From an uncultured Desulfovibrio sp. (GTDB lineage Bacteria > Desulfobacterota > Desulfovibrionia > Desulfovibrionales > Desulfovibrionaceae), in contig CAJXRQ010000004.1 of assembly GCA_913060505.1 (NCBI GenBank), forward strand, positions 96,699 through 160,698: a stretch of 64,000 bases of DNA, written 5' to 3'. Under the pieces are notes generated by a model that saw nothing but the letters and a program-made list of their open reading frames with translations, ran no database searches and was not told the DNA's origin. Positions 36,357 to 44,881 of this stretch are shown piece after piece (position 1 is the first letter of the stretch; every line of letters starts with the position of its first letter). Made by a program: the position numbers and the translations under genes.

Positions 36357-36392
36357 GTCGTCGGCACCGTTCGTCACAGCGGTGCCGACGAC
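36357..36392 (-). repeat. Perfect intercistronic hairpin between aguA and antiporter gene
   Basis: A 13-base-pair inverted repeat GTCGTCGGCACCG/CGGTGCCGACGAC with a ten-base loop, starting 12 bases beyond the agmatine deiminase stop. No T run follows, so a stabilising or processing role is more likely than termination. Confidence 0.6.
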
Positions 36393-36403
36393 GACTTTAT
36401 CTA

Positions 36404-37504
36404 CTACCCCAGCGGTTGTTGCTGTGTGATGCAGTGGATGTTGCCACCGCCCAGGATGATTTCGCGGGCGTAGATACCGACGATTTTTCTGTCCGGGAAC
36501 ACCTTCTGCAATGTTTCCTTTGCGGCGTCATCATGTTCTTTGTCACCGAAAAGAGGCAGGATCACTGCGCCGTTTGCTATGTAGAAGTTGGCGTAGGATG
36601 CCGCCTGACGATCTCCTTCCTCGCGGGGGAGGGTGCCGTCCACTGAGTCAACGCCCATGCTTTCTTCCTTGGTGATCAGGACTTCATCCGGGATATGAAG
36701 TTTGTGGATTTCCAGTTTGCGGCCCTTTGCGTCTGTTTCTCCCTCCAGATAGTCAAAGGCTGCCTTGGACAGCGGGTACTGGGGATCTTTTTCGTTGTCG
36801 GTCCAGGCCAGGACCAGAACTCCGGGGGCGCAAAAGTGGACGATGTTGTCCACGTGTTCGTTGGTTTCATCCAGATAGATGCCATTGGGTAGCCAGAGAA
36901 CCTTTTCCACACCCAGATATTCCTTGAGCGTGTCTTCGATTTCTCCTTTGGTCAGGTCCGGGTTGCGGCTTTCATGCAAGAGGCACGCTTCTGTTACGAT
37001 GGCGGTTCCGTCTCCATCCGTGTGAATTGAACCGCCTTCAAGCGTGAAGCTTTCCAGGCTGTAGTAGTCCTTGTTCTCAAGCTCGCAGACTTTTACCGCA
37101 ACCTTGTCATCCTTGTCCCAAGGGAAGTAGAGGCCGTCCACAAGGCCACCCCATGCGTTGAAGCGCCAGTCGATACCCCGGACATCCCCTTTGCCGTCAA
37201 CCACGAAGGTGGGACCGACATCTCGCATCCAGGAGTCGTCGGAAGACATCTCAACCACGCGGACATTGGCGCTGAGCACTTCTTTTGCGGCCATATACTG
37301 GCGTTCGGAAACGCACATGGTCACTGGCTCATGTTCTGCAATGGCTTCCGCCACCTCCACAAAAGCCTGTTGTGCTGGTTTTGCTCCATTGCGCCAGTTG
37401 TCTGTCCGTTCGGGCCAGATCATCCAGCAGCCTGCATGCGGCTCGAATTCACCGGGCATTCTGTAGCCGTCCGCCTTGGGTGTGCTATCAATCTTTTTGG
37501 ACAT
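36404..37504 (-). CDS. aguA: Agmatine deiminase
   Basis: 366 residues of the guanidino-group-modifying superfamily (Porphyromonas-type peptidyl-arginine deiminase fold). It hydrolyses agmatine to N-carbamoylputrescine and ammonia. Motifs visible are the N-terminal [51 protein letters not shown], the catalytic-site HVDNIVHF and the nucleophilic cysteine in [11 protein letters not shown] near the C-terminus. All look intact. ATG at 37504 has GGAG seven bases upstream. It lies 13 bases after the carbamoyltransferase gene, so the two are co-transcribed. Confidence 0.96.
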   Translation of the reverse strand: MSKKIDSTPKADGYRMPGEFEPHAGCWMIWPERTDNWRNGAKPAQQAFVEVAEAIAEHEPVTMCVSERQYMAAKEVLSANVRVVEMSSDDSWMRDVGPTFVVDGKGDVRGIDWRFNAWGGLVDGLYFPWDKDDKVAVKVCELENKDYYSLESFTLEGGSIHTDGDGTAIVTEACLLHESRNPDLTKGEIEDTLKEYLGVEKVLWLPNGIYLDETNEHVDNIVHFCAPGVLVLAWTDNEKDPQYPLSKAAFDYLEGETDAKGRKLEIHKLHIPDEVLITKEESMGVDSVDGTLPREEGDRQAASYANFYIANGAVILPLFGDKEHDDAAKETLQKVFPDRKIVGIYAREIILGGGNIHCITQQQPLG

Positions 37505-37517
37505 TTTCAGTCTCCGG

Positions 37518-38567
37518 TTAGATAGTTTTCAAAAAATCCTTGATCTTGGTTTCGTGGGATTTCTTTACTTCTTCCGTGGGTTCCTGATTGAACTTGTGGG
37601 TGAAGTAGACGAGGATGGCCATCTGCGCGGTAAGGCGGTTCTCCGCTTCGTCAAAAGCCACGGACTGTGGGCCCTCGAGAGCGCCTCGGGTGACTTCTTC
37701 CTTGTCATTGGCTGGCAGGCAGTGCAGCAGCATTGCTCCGGGCTTGGCCTTGGCCATAAGTTCTTCGGTGATGACATAGTCGGGCATGAAGGCAGCGAGC
37801 CGCTCTTTCTTTTCATCCATCTGGGTGACCCAGTAGAAACTGTCACCATAGATGACGTCGCATTCGCTGACCTTTTCCACATCTTCGGTTATTTCGTAGG
37901 AAGCCCCGGACTCCTTGCAGAAGCCGTCGGCCATATCAAGCCATTCCTGCTCCATGTGGTATTTTTTGGGCCCGATCTGTTTGAAGTTCATGCCGTACTT
38001 GGTGCAGGTGAGCAGCAGGGAGCGGCAAACGTCCGTGGCGTCTCCCATGAAGGCCAGCGTCAGATCGGACAGCTTGCGGTCGTCTGTAATATGTTCCTTG
38101 ATGGTGTAGAGGTCGGCAAGCATCTGGGTTGGGTGGAAGCGAGTGTCCAGGCCATTGATAACGGGTACGGTGGACATCCGGCAAAGTGCGTCGATTGTTT
38201 CCGGGGAGTTTGTGCGGGCCATGATGATATCGCACATGCGGGAAAGCACGCGTGCTGTGTCGTCAATGGATTCCTTGCCGCTGCCGAGATGAATGTCCTT
38301 GGGCGACAGGAATAGCCCGTGTCCGCCAAGCAGTGTGGCGGCAACTTCGAAGGATATTCTGGTGCGTGTTGAACCGGCCTCGAAGATCATGGCAACGGAT
38401 TTGTCCTTGAACAGATGGGGAATGGCATTATCCCTGCGGGCTTCTTTCAGCATGTCCATCAATTCCATCATGTTGTCCATTTCGGCCGGGGTGAAATCCT
38501 TCATGGAAACCATATGGCGCATATCTTTTTTTGCCAGATCGGTGGCACTGGAAGAAGGCATTTTCAT
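37518..38567 (-). CDS. Putrescine carbamoyltransferase (aspartate/ornithine carbamoyltransferase family)
   Basis: 349 residues. Carbamoyl-phosphate-binding motifs are present ([10 protein letters not shown], then [10 protein letters not shown]) with the LLHCLPA segment. The second-substrate loop reads IYGDSFYW, closer to the putrescine enzyme (YGL type) than to the SMG loop of ornithine enzymes. The C-terminal [18 protein letters not shown] plus a helix also fits putrescine carbamoyltransferase. In catabolism it splits N-carbamoylputrescine to putrescine and carbamoyl phosphate. ATG at 38567 is chosen (AAGGAG eight bases upstream); the longest frame starts at a GTG overlapping that site. An ornithine or other substrate cannot be excluded without modelling. 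Confidence 0.83.
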   Translation of the reverse strand: MKMPSSSATDLAKKDMRHMVSMKDFTPAEMDNMMELMDMLKEARRDNAIPHLFKDKSVAMIFEAGSTRTRISFEVAATLLGGHGLFLSPKDIHLGSGKESIDDTARVLSRMCDIIMARTNSPETIDALCRMSTVPVINGLDTRFHPTQMLADLYTIKEHITDDRKLSDLTLAFMGDATDVCRSLLLTCTKYGMNFKQIGPKKYHMEQEWLDMADGFCKESGASYEITEDVEKVSECDVIYGDSFYWVTQMDEKKERLAAFMPDYVITEELMAKAKPGAMLLHCLPANDKEEVTRGALEGPQSVAFDEAENRLTAQMAILVYFTHKFNQEPTEEVKKSHETKIKDFLKTI

Positions 38568-38699
38568 TGAGAACACTCCTTGATTTTTTGGGTTCGTTTC
38601 AACCTTAATAGTTACTATTCATTGCAACAGTCAGCAGGATGTGCACCGCCTGCGTCATATTGCCGGACCTTAGCTTCCTTCTCTTCGGGAAGGAAAACT

Positions 38700-40184
38700 T
38701 TACTCAAAGTATAGACTTTCCAACGGTGTCGCTTTGTTTCTATTTCTGGTGAAAAAGGAAACTGTGACTATCAGCAGGAAGTTTATCAATGCGGGCATTA
38801 ATGTGAAGAATTCCCAGGGCTCCGGGATTATGGATTGCTGCGAGATGCAACCGATGACGTTGACCGTTATTCCCCCGAGCATTCCTGCCACAACTCCGTA
38901 GGTATTTACCCATCGTGCTTTCAGGGCCAGTATGAAAGGAAAGAAAAGAACACCGAGTTGCAGGGTAAAAGCGAAAATGGTCAGGTCATAAATGAGGCTA
39001 CTGGAGAGGCCGACTCCCACGGCCAACGCTCCGACGATCACGACAAAGAATTTTGTTGCGTTCAACATACTTTGATCGTCGATGTCCCCCCCGTTGTTTC
39101 TGGTCAGTTGCAGGGGCTTGTATATATCGTTTGAGAACAGCACAGCCGTTGCAAAGAGTGAAGAACTCGCGCTTGAAAGGACGGCGGCTATTAGCGAAGC
39201 AATAAAAATTCCCATACTGACAGGATGGAGGAGGGTCTTGGCCATATAAGGGACCAGTAGTTCACTGTCGTGCGCGAACAGCGTCGGGTCCAGCGTACCG
39301 TTGGAAACTAGGGCAATTCCTGTGAGAGCGATGAATATGGGGATGAAACCCACGGTCCAGTAAAGTCCTCCGGCGATGATCATTCCCCGGTGGGCCGTCT
39401 TGGAATTTTTGGCCATGAATGCCCTTTGGGCAATGTCTGGACTGGGAATGTTGCCAAGTCCCATTCCCGCCCACATGGCCAGGTAACCGATCCAGCCCCT
39501 GGGACTTCTGTCTTTTGGAAGGATATCCCAATAATTTTTGGGTGCCGCGTTTAGAATATTATCAACGCCACCGGCTGCGGAAATTCCTGCCCAAAGAATG
39601 GCCGCGAGGCCGATGAAAATAATGACCATTTGCACGGCGTCGGTCCAGACAACGGCGACCAGCCCACCCATATATGTAAAGAGAACGACAATCAGCGTCG
39701 CAGATATAAAAGCAAAATTGAAGTTGATGCCGAACAGAACATTGAGAATTTTTCCGATGGCCAGGAGTTGTACGGCGGTCCATATTATATAAGTGGGAAT
39801 CATCAGGGCGGATGCCAGATATCCGGTGTTGGCTCCAAATCTGCGGCTGTAAAGTTCGCCGACTGATTTGATTTTCAGGCCCCGCAGGATTTTTACGAAA
39901 AACAGGCCCACAAGGATAAGAGACAGTCCGGCGGCAAAAGGATCTTCAACCACTCCAAAGATACCGTCGCTATATGAAGCTCCGGTTGCGCCGATGATGA
40001 CGCCTCCTCCCCAGAATGTGGCAAACAGGGTGCCAACTATAAGCCCCAAGGGAGCCCCTCCCCCTGCAATCATGTAGTCATCGGACGTTTCTATTTGGCG
40101 TGAGGCCAGCTTTCCTATGGCGATAATACCGATCAGGAAGGCTGCGATAATCAGAAGAGGAATTGTGTTGTCCATGCCTGTCAT
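38700..40184 (-). CDS. Sodium:solute symporter (SSS family)
   Basis: 494 residues with about thirteen membrane helices. Family marks are the N-terminal ETSDDYMIAGGGAPLG, ATFWGGGVIIGATGASYSDGIFG, VGELYSRRFGANTG and GGLVAVVWTDAVQMVIIFIG. It couples Na+ entry to uptake of an organic solute. Its place at the head of the agmatine operon suggests agmatine, putrescine or another amine precursor, but that is inference; proline/pantothenate-type relatives share these motifs. The start at 40184 is ATG; another ATG nine bases inside is possible. The gap to the carbamoyltransferase gene is 132 bases, so it may form its own transcript. Confidence 0.9.
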   Translation of the reverse strand: MTGMDNTIPLLIIAAFLIGIIAIGKLASRQIETSDDYMIAGGGAPLGLIVGTLFATFWGGGVIIGATGASYSDGIFGVVEDPFAAGLSLILVGLFFVKILRGLKIKSVGELYSRRFGANTGYLASALMIPTYIIWTAVQLLAIGKILNVLFGINFNFAFISATLIVVLFTYMGGLVAVVWTDAVQMVIIFIGLAAILWAGISAAGGVDNILNAAPKNYWDILPKDRSPRGWIGYLAMWAGMGLGNIPSPDIAQRAFMAKNSKTAHRGMIIAGGLYWTVGFIPIFIALTGIALVSNGTLDPTLFAHDSELLVPYMAKTLLHPVSMGIFIASLIAAVLSSASSSLFATAVLFSNDIYKPLQLTRNNGGDIDDQSMLNATKFFVVIVGALAVGVGLSSSLIYDLTIFAFTLQLGVLFFPFILALKARWVNTYGVVAGMLGGITVNVIGCISQQSIIPEPWEFFTLMPALINFLLIVTVSFFTRNRNKATPLESLYFE

Positions 40185-40310
40185 GAATAGTCCAGCATAA
40201 ATAGAGTGTTATGGATTGTGATTTTATTCATTTGTTTTAATTGTTCGGCTGGAAATTACTATTGCGATGCCGTTATGTCAACATAGATTTTGCCGATTAT
40301 GTATACGTCA

Positions 40311-40389
40311 TGTCCGAATCGGACACAATGTGTCCTTGTAAAGACACTTGTAAGGGGAAATCTTGACACTCTCGTAGGCATAATACTAT
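40311..40389 (+). promoter_or_regulatory. Tandem palindromes and sigma70-like promoter upstream of the Lrp-type gene
   Basis: TGTCCGA-A-TCGGACA at 40311-40325 is a perfect 7+7 palindrome. GTGTC(8)GACAC at 40330-40347 is a second, imperfect one. Their centres are about 20.5 bases apart, two helical turns. TTGACA at 40363-40368 and TACTAT at 40384-40389 (15-base spacer) make a promoter for the regulator gene at 40448. The palindromes sit just upstream of the -35 box, suited to activation or to control of the divergent symporter gene. Confidence 0.6.
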
Positions 40390-40447
40390 AGAGTCCGCCA
40401 TTCACGGCAAAGATTTTGCCACATGCAAAACGGGATGGAGTTCAACG

Positions 40448-40930
40448 GTGTCAGAAATAATGAAATCTTTTGACAAGATAGATTATAAAATCATCAGGGA
40501 GCTCGCAGAGGATGCCCGGATGCCGGCAGCCAAAATTGCTGCCAATACGGGAGTTAATGAGCGTACAGTTCGGCGTCGTATCAACCATTTGGTTGATACC
40601 GGGGCAATCAGGATCACGACGATTGTGTCCCCGGACATGTTCGGCTACCTCTCCATTGCTGATATAAATCTGAAGGTCGACCCGGAAGTGTATGACAGTT
40701 TTATTGAGGACTGTAAGGCAAATCCCAACGTTTGCTATATTGCGTCCGGCTGGGGCAAGGCCAATCTTGCTATCGAGACCCGGTTCCTTAGCAATGAAGA
40801 GATGTACGACTATATACAGAAAACCCTGCCGCAGATCGAGGGAGTTGAGGTCGTTAACTTCTTCATCATTCCCAAGATCATCTACAATATCGATGAATGG
40901 CTTCCGGTGGAGAGTGATTTCAAGGACTGA
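40448..40930 (+). CDS. Lrp/AsnC-family transcriptional regulator
   Basis: 160 residues: an N-terminal winged helix-turn-helix (DYKIIRELAEDARMPAAKIAANTGVNERTVRRRINHLVDTGAI) and a C-terminal RAM ligand-binding domain (CYIASGWGKANLAIETRF). Such proteins sense amino acids or related amines and bind palindromic DNA as dimers or octamers. The start is GTG at 40448 with GGAG seven bases upstream. It is divergent from the symporter and agmatine genes, so local control is likely. Two palindromes lie in the shared 263-base gap. Confidence 0.92.
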   Translation: MSEIMKSFDKIDYKIIRELAEDARMPAAKIAANTGVNERTVRRRINHLVDTGAIRITTIVSPDMFGYLSIADINLKVDPEVYDSFIEDCKANPNVCYIASGWGKANLAIETRFLSNEEMYDYIQKTLPQIEGVEVVNFFIIPKIIYNIDEWLPVESDFKD

Positions 40931-40963
40931 CCTGTGTATCCATACACTGCGACAACAAAAGCA

Positions 40964-40994
40964 AGGGGCTTGCAGATTATTTCTGTAAGCCCCT
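40964..40994 (+). terminator. Terminator of the Lrp-type gene
   Basis: Stem AGGGGCTTGCAG/CTGTAAGCCCCT (one G-T pair) with a seven-base loop, followed by GATGTTT. The T run is weak but the location, 33 bases after the stop, is right. Confidence 0.65.
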
Positions 40995-41097
40995 GATGTT
41001 TAGCGTTGACGAGCTGGGGGTACTTGATGGCGCGTACTTTTTTATATGAAAATTTTTTTTTGAATGGAATGAACCCCAACAAGGAAGACTACCCAAC

Positions 41098-41361
41098 CTA
41101 AGATGACCATGCCTGTGCCAGGTAGAACCAGATCAGATTTTTTCTATGATTGGATTCAGCATTCCAGACTGATATTAACGCAAATATCCAAATGCAAAAA
41201 TAGAAGATCACTGCGGCTATGAAAACGGGAAGGTTTGTCAGTGCAAGAAATATGAACAAAAAGGAAAAGAGGACGGTAGCGGTAATGAGTAAAGCCAGCA
41301 TCCCCCAGAATGTTGCTGGCAATGGCTTTTCCCCGTTCCATAGATTTTTAATCAGCTGCAT
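41098..41361 (-). CDS. Small membrane protein, function unknown
   Basis: 87 residues with two hydrophobic helices (about 20-45 and 48-68) and a basic, Trp-containing C-terminus. I do not recognise it. ATG at 41361 has an AAGGGA element but at long spacing, so translation may be weak. The codon pattern looks coding and it does not overlap any gene on the other strand. It lies between the Lrp-type gene and tRNA-Pro. It could be a lineage-specific inner-membrane protein or a spurious frame. Confidence 0.55.
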   Translation of the reverse strand: MQLIKNLWNGEKPLPATFWGMLALLITATVLFSFLFIFLALTNLPVFIAAVIFYFCIWIFALISVWNAESNHRKNLIWFYLAQAWSS

Positions 41362-41513
41362 TTTTTAATTTTATCCCTTCTGACCATAGCGGGAACAAGA
41401 CCTCGTCATTATTTGAAGGATTATTGTTAGGCAAGTTTGTGTTCAGGGCGGCTTTTTGTCTCGTCAATAGAAGAAAGATTGGTAAGAGAGGAAGTTGATA
41501 TGTACAATAAGAA

Positions 41514-41544
41514 AAGGCCTTATAGCAAATTGCTGTAAGGCCTT
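41514..41544 (-). terminator. Terminator downstream of tRNA-Pro
   Basis: Inverted repeat AAGGCCTTATAGCA...TGCTGTAAGGCCTT, followed on the minus strand by TTTTC, nine bases beyond the CCA end of the tRNA. Confidence 0.8.
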
Positions 41545-41552
41545 GATTTTTC

Positions 41553-41629
41553 TGGTCGGGATGAGAGGATTTGAACCTCCGATCTCTGCGTCCCGAACGC
41601 AGCGCTCTACCAAACTGAGCCACATCCCG
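41553..41629 (-). tRNA. tRNA-Pro(CGG)
   Basis: 77 bases on the minus strand including an encoded CCA. The acceptor stem CGGGATG pairs with CATCCCG, and the T arm carries GGTTCAAATCC. The anticodon arm is CTGCG-TTCGGGA-CGCAG, giving anticodon CGG (reads the proline codon CCG). D-loop and variable-loop lengths are normal. A terminator follows. Confidence 0.97.
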
Positions 41630-41853
41630 TTGAGGTGCGAATCGAGCTTTTAGCTGACATGGATTCGAATGGCAAGATAAAAAATCAATTTTTCTGCAAG
41701 TTGGACAATCCCAGTAAATAAGCATATTTTCATTTCGAGGATGAACTGTCATGAAATCATTCCCAGATGACCGCTATTCCCGTAGTGTGCTTCAAGTGAA
41801 AATAGGGGCACACGACGGGGCGATTTCGAATTGGACCTGAAAAGGAGCTGCGA

Positions 41854-42906
41854 GTGATAAAAGTTGTAGTCGTGGATGATTCCGCCTTTATGCGAAAGGC
41901 AATCAGCACGATGTTGAGCAAGGACCCCGAAATTGAAGTTGTGGCCACCGCCCGCAACGGCCAGGATGGACTTGAGGCGATTCGAAAGCATGATCCGGAC
42001 GTCGTTACCATGGACATTGAAATGCCTGTGATGGACGGCCTGACAGCATTGCGTCACGTCATGATGGAAATGCCCAGACCTGTGCTGATGGTCAGTTCGC
42101 TGACTACGGAAGGAGCGGAGGCAACACTTAAAGCCATGGAACTCGGGGCCGTGGATTTTATCCCCAAGCAGCTTTCCAAGGTTTCGTTGGATATCATCAA
42201 GATCGAGCGGGATCTTATTGATCGAGTCAAGACAGTGGCCCGGCGGAAAATGCGTCACGCTCCCATGCGTGCTGTGGCTCGAAAGAAAGCGGCTCATGCC
42301 GCGGTCCGTCCTGCTGTACGCAGGGGAACGGTCAAGCGGGACGTGGTGGCCATTGGTGTTTCCACGGGAGGCCCGCCGGCTGTGCAGAAAGTTCTCTCTG
42401 CACTCCCGGCAGATTTCCCCGCCAGCATAGTCATCGCGCAGCACATGCCCGCAGCGTTTACCGGGCCATTTGCTAAGCGGTTGGACAATGTGAGCAATAT
42501 TTCTGTTAAGGAAGCGGAACCCGGAGACGTGCTGAAGCCCGGTCACGCCTTTGTGGCTCCTGGCGGCAAGCATATTGTACTGGATCAGAAGGTGAGCCGT
42601 ATTGACGTTGTGGTCACGCCAAAACCGGAAGACGCCTTGTACAAACCGTCCGCAAACGTGCTGATCAGCTCCGTGGCAAAGGCCGTAGGCAGGCGCGGAC
42701 TCGGCGTCATTCTTACAGGTATGGGGAACGACGGCATGGAAGGAGTTCGGGATCTCAAGGCCAAAGGTGGACGAGCTTTGGCACAGAGCGATGCAACGTG
42801 CGTTGTTTATGGAATGCCCAAGGCCGTTGTGGACGCCGGATTGGATGACGAAGTTGTAGACATTGATGACATGGCCGAAGCTATTTTGGCCAACATTTAT
42901 AAATAA
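41854..42906 (+). CDS. cheB: Chemotaxis protein-glutamate methylesterase CheB
   Basis: 350 residues. The receiver at 1-125 has the family N-terminus VVDDSAFMRKAISTML and phosphoacceptor segment VVTMDIEMPVMDG. A basic linker (about 128-165, rich in Arg, Lys and Ala) joins the methylesterase, with GVSTGGPPA (catalytic Ser), QHMP (His) and the C-terminal ILTGMGNDGMEGV (Asp). It removes methyl groups from receptor glutamates when phosphorylated by CheA. The start is GTG with GGAG six bases upstream. It is the first gene of a five-gene chemotaxis operon that lacks cheW and any receptor gene. Confidence 0.96.
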   Translation: MIKVVVVDDSAFMRKAISTMLSKDPEIEVVATARNGQDGLEAIRKHDPDVVTMDIEMPVMDGLTALRHVMMEMPRPVLMVSSLTTEGAEATLKAMELGAVDFIPKQLSKVSLDIIKIERDLIDRVKTVARRKMRHAPMRAVARKKAAHAAVRPAVRRGTVKRDVVAIGVSTGGPPAVQKVLSALPADFPASIVIAQHMPAAFTGPFAKRLDNVSNISVKEAEPGDVLKPGHAFVAPGGKHIVLDQKVSRIDVVVTPKPEDALYKPSANVLISSVAKAVGRRGLGVILTGMGNDGMEGVRDLKAKGGRALAQSDATCVVYGMPKAVVDAGLDDEVVDIDDMAEAILANIYK

Positions 42907-42944
42907 TTCATGAAAATTATCGTCAGCTTTGGGAGCATTCGATT

Positions 42945-44876
42945 ATGACGGAGTGTAACGAATACCTGGTCCTTCTTAAAAGTGATGACATGGAAATTGT
43001 TCGCGAAGGGGCGTTCAAGGCCGGGGAGGCCGGCTGCATAGAAGCCGTGCCCGCACTTGCTCACTTGCTGACGGCGGACCATCTCGGCATTCAGGAAGCT
43101 GCGGAAAGCTCACTCCGGCGCATTGGCGGCAAGCCTGTCGTACAGGCGGTCATTCCGCTTTTACGATCAGATGATGCTCCAGTTCGTAACCTTTCCATGG
43201 ATATTCTGCGCGAGATCGGCCATCAGGATGTGAATTCGCTGATAGCTCTGCTACATGACGATGACCCGGACATACGTATTTTTGCTTCAGATATTTTGGG
43301 ATCATCCCAAAGCCTGCTTGGGGTAGAGGCCTTGTGTGAAGCCTTGCTCAAAGACCCGGAAGTCAATGTGCGCTATCAGGCTGCCGTCAGTCTTGGAGAT
43401 CTTGGCAAGGAAGAAGCCGCTGTCAGCCTGAACAAGGCCATGGAAGACGACGAGTGGGTTCAGTATGCCGTCATCGAAGCCCTGACGAAAATAAAACATT
43501 CCAGCTCGGTAGATGCTCTGGTTAAGGCTTTGGACAAGGCCTCCGACCTTGTGGCTTCCATGATTATCGATGCGCTGGGCGAAATGGGTAACGTCAAGGC
43601 CGTGACCATGCTGTTGCGTCGCATGGAAGCTTCTCCGACTGCGTTGCGGAACAAGATTGTCAAGTCCGTCGTCAACATCCTTGGCGGAAAGTCGCTGACT
43701 CTTTTGACGAGCGATGAGCGTGAAAATTTCCGGCAATATTTGCTGGCGGCCCTGAAGGATGAGGATGAGGAAATTCAGGATGCTGCCATTCAGGGGCTTG
43801 CCTACGTGGGAGGCGAACCCGCTTCCCGTGGAATTCTGGCGATAGCCGCTGAACTGGATCAGGATCGGGATCAGGACCGGCTTGGCGAAATCATTTCCAA
43901 TCTGTCGAAGATCGGGCTGACCCAGGCGCTCAAGGATGCAATTACCAGTGACAACGTGGCTCTTGCTCATGTGGCCGTTCAGACCATGGCGTTGGTCGCT
44001 ACCGATCATACGGCTGAAGTCTGCTCCATCTTTATGGACGTCTTTTGGGAACTGGGCTTGAATGTCCAGCGGCAGTTGATCGGTGTGCTCGCGGATGTGG
44101 CCGAGCAGGCGGCTTCCGACTTTTTTGTTGGTGTATTGGAACGCCACGAGGATGGAACAGTTCTCAAGAGTGCCGTTGAATTTTTGGGCGTCAAAATGCG
44201 CAATGCGGATGTTGTGGAAAGAATTTTCCCTCTTCTTGAACACCAGTATGACGATGTCAAGGAAGCTGCGCTTGAAGCGCTTGTTGCCATTGACGGGCAC
44301 GATGTTCGCGAGCGTTTTGTTACCATGTCTTCGAGTCAGGAACCCATACAACGGCTTATGGCTGTTTATGCCTTAGGCAAGGTTGGCGAGCCTGAAAATA
44401 TCATTCAGCTTGAAATGGCCTTGGAGGACGATGTCCCCGATATACGCAAGGTCGCTGTTGAAGCCGTTGCCCAGCTTTGCTCGGGAACCTGTGGTTGGGC
44501 ACCTCATGTGCTTGGACGTCTGGAAGACGAAAACAAGGACGTCCGTCTGGCGGCTGTGGAGATTCTCGGCAATTGCTATGACAAGGAATACCTGCCGCAT
44601 CTTATCACGGCATTGAAAGACGAAGATGATTGGGTACGGATCCGGGCCATTGACGCTTTGGGGGCACAAAAAGAAGAAGGTGCAGTGCCGGAATTGTTGG
44701 AGTTGTTAAATAGCCCCAACCGCTTTGTTGTTATGAAAGTTATTGAGTCTCTTGGGAATATCGGTGGCACTGTCGCTTTTCGGTCCTTGCTTGAAATTTC
44801 GGACAGTGATGAATATGAACTGGTTCGCGCAGCAGAAGACGCTATCATGAAGATTCAGGACGGACAGGAGAATTAG
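42945..44876 (+). CDS. HEAT-repeat (PBS-lyase-type) protein of the chemotaxis operon
   Basis: 643 residues made almost wholly of about 30-residue HEAT-like repeats. Examples include IQEAAESSLRRIGGKPVV near the start and AVPELLELLNSPNRFVVMKV at the end; acidic and Leu-rich helices alternate throughout. No catalytic motif is visible. The repeats form a solenoid for binding proteins or perhaps a cofactor. It is set between cheB (38 bases upstream) and cheR (5 bases downstream), so it is clearly part of this operon. HEAT proteins are seen in the che operons of related sulfate reducers, from memory, and their role is unknown. Inference: a scaffold for CheB, CheR or CheA. Confidence 0.9.
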   Translation: MTECNEYLVLLKSDDMEIVREGAFKAGEAGCIEAVPALAHLLTADHLGIQEAAESSLRRIGGKPVVQAVIPLLRSDDAPVRNLSMDILREIGHQDVNSLIALLHDDDPDIRIFASDILGSSQSLLGVEALCEALLKDPEVNVRYQAAVSLGDLGKEEAAVSLNKAMEDDEWVQYAVIEALTKIKHSSSVDALVKALDKASDLVASMIIDALGEMGNVKAVTMLLRRMEASPTALRNKIVKSVVNILGGKSLTLLTSDERENFRQYLLAALKDEDEEIQDAAIQGLAYVGGEPASRGILAIAAELDQDRDQDRLGEIISNLSKIGLTQALKDAITSDNVALAHVAVQTMALVATDHTAEVCSIFMDVFWELGLNVQRQLIGVLADVAEQAASDFFVGVLERHEDGTVLKSAVEFLGVKMRNADVVERIFPLLEHQYDDVKEAALEALVAIDGHDVRERFVTMSSSQEPIQRLMAVYALGKVGEPENIIQLEMALEDDVPDIRKVAVEAVAQLCSGTCGWAPHVLGRLEDENKDVRLAAVEILGNCYDKEYLPHLITALKDEDDWVRIRAIDALGAQKEEGAVPELLELLNSPNRFVVMKVIESLGNIGGTVAFRSLLEISDSDEYELVRAAEDAIMKIQDGQEN

Positions 44877-44881
44877 GGCCA

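Noticed and set aside
38600..38680. GG-N10-GC sigma54-like element upstream of the carbamoyltransferase gene
   Set aside because: Only GG, one C and four of five -12 bases match; TGGCAC is otherwise poor, so it is likely chance.
41348..41752. 134-codon frame over the tRNA-Pro gene
   Set aside because: It runs through a complete tRNA and its terminator, so it is not a gene.
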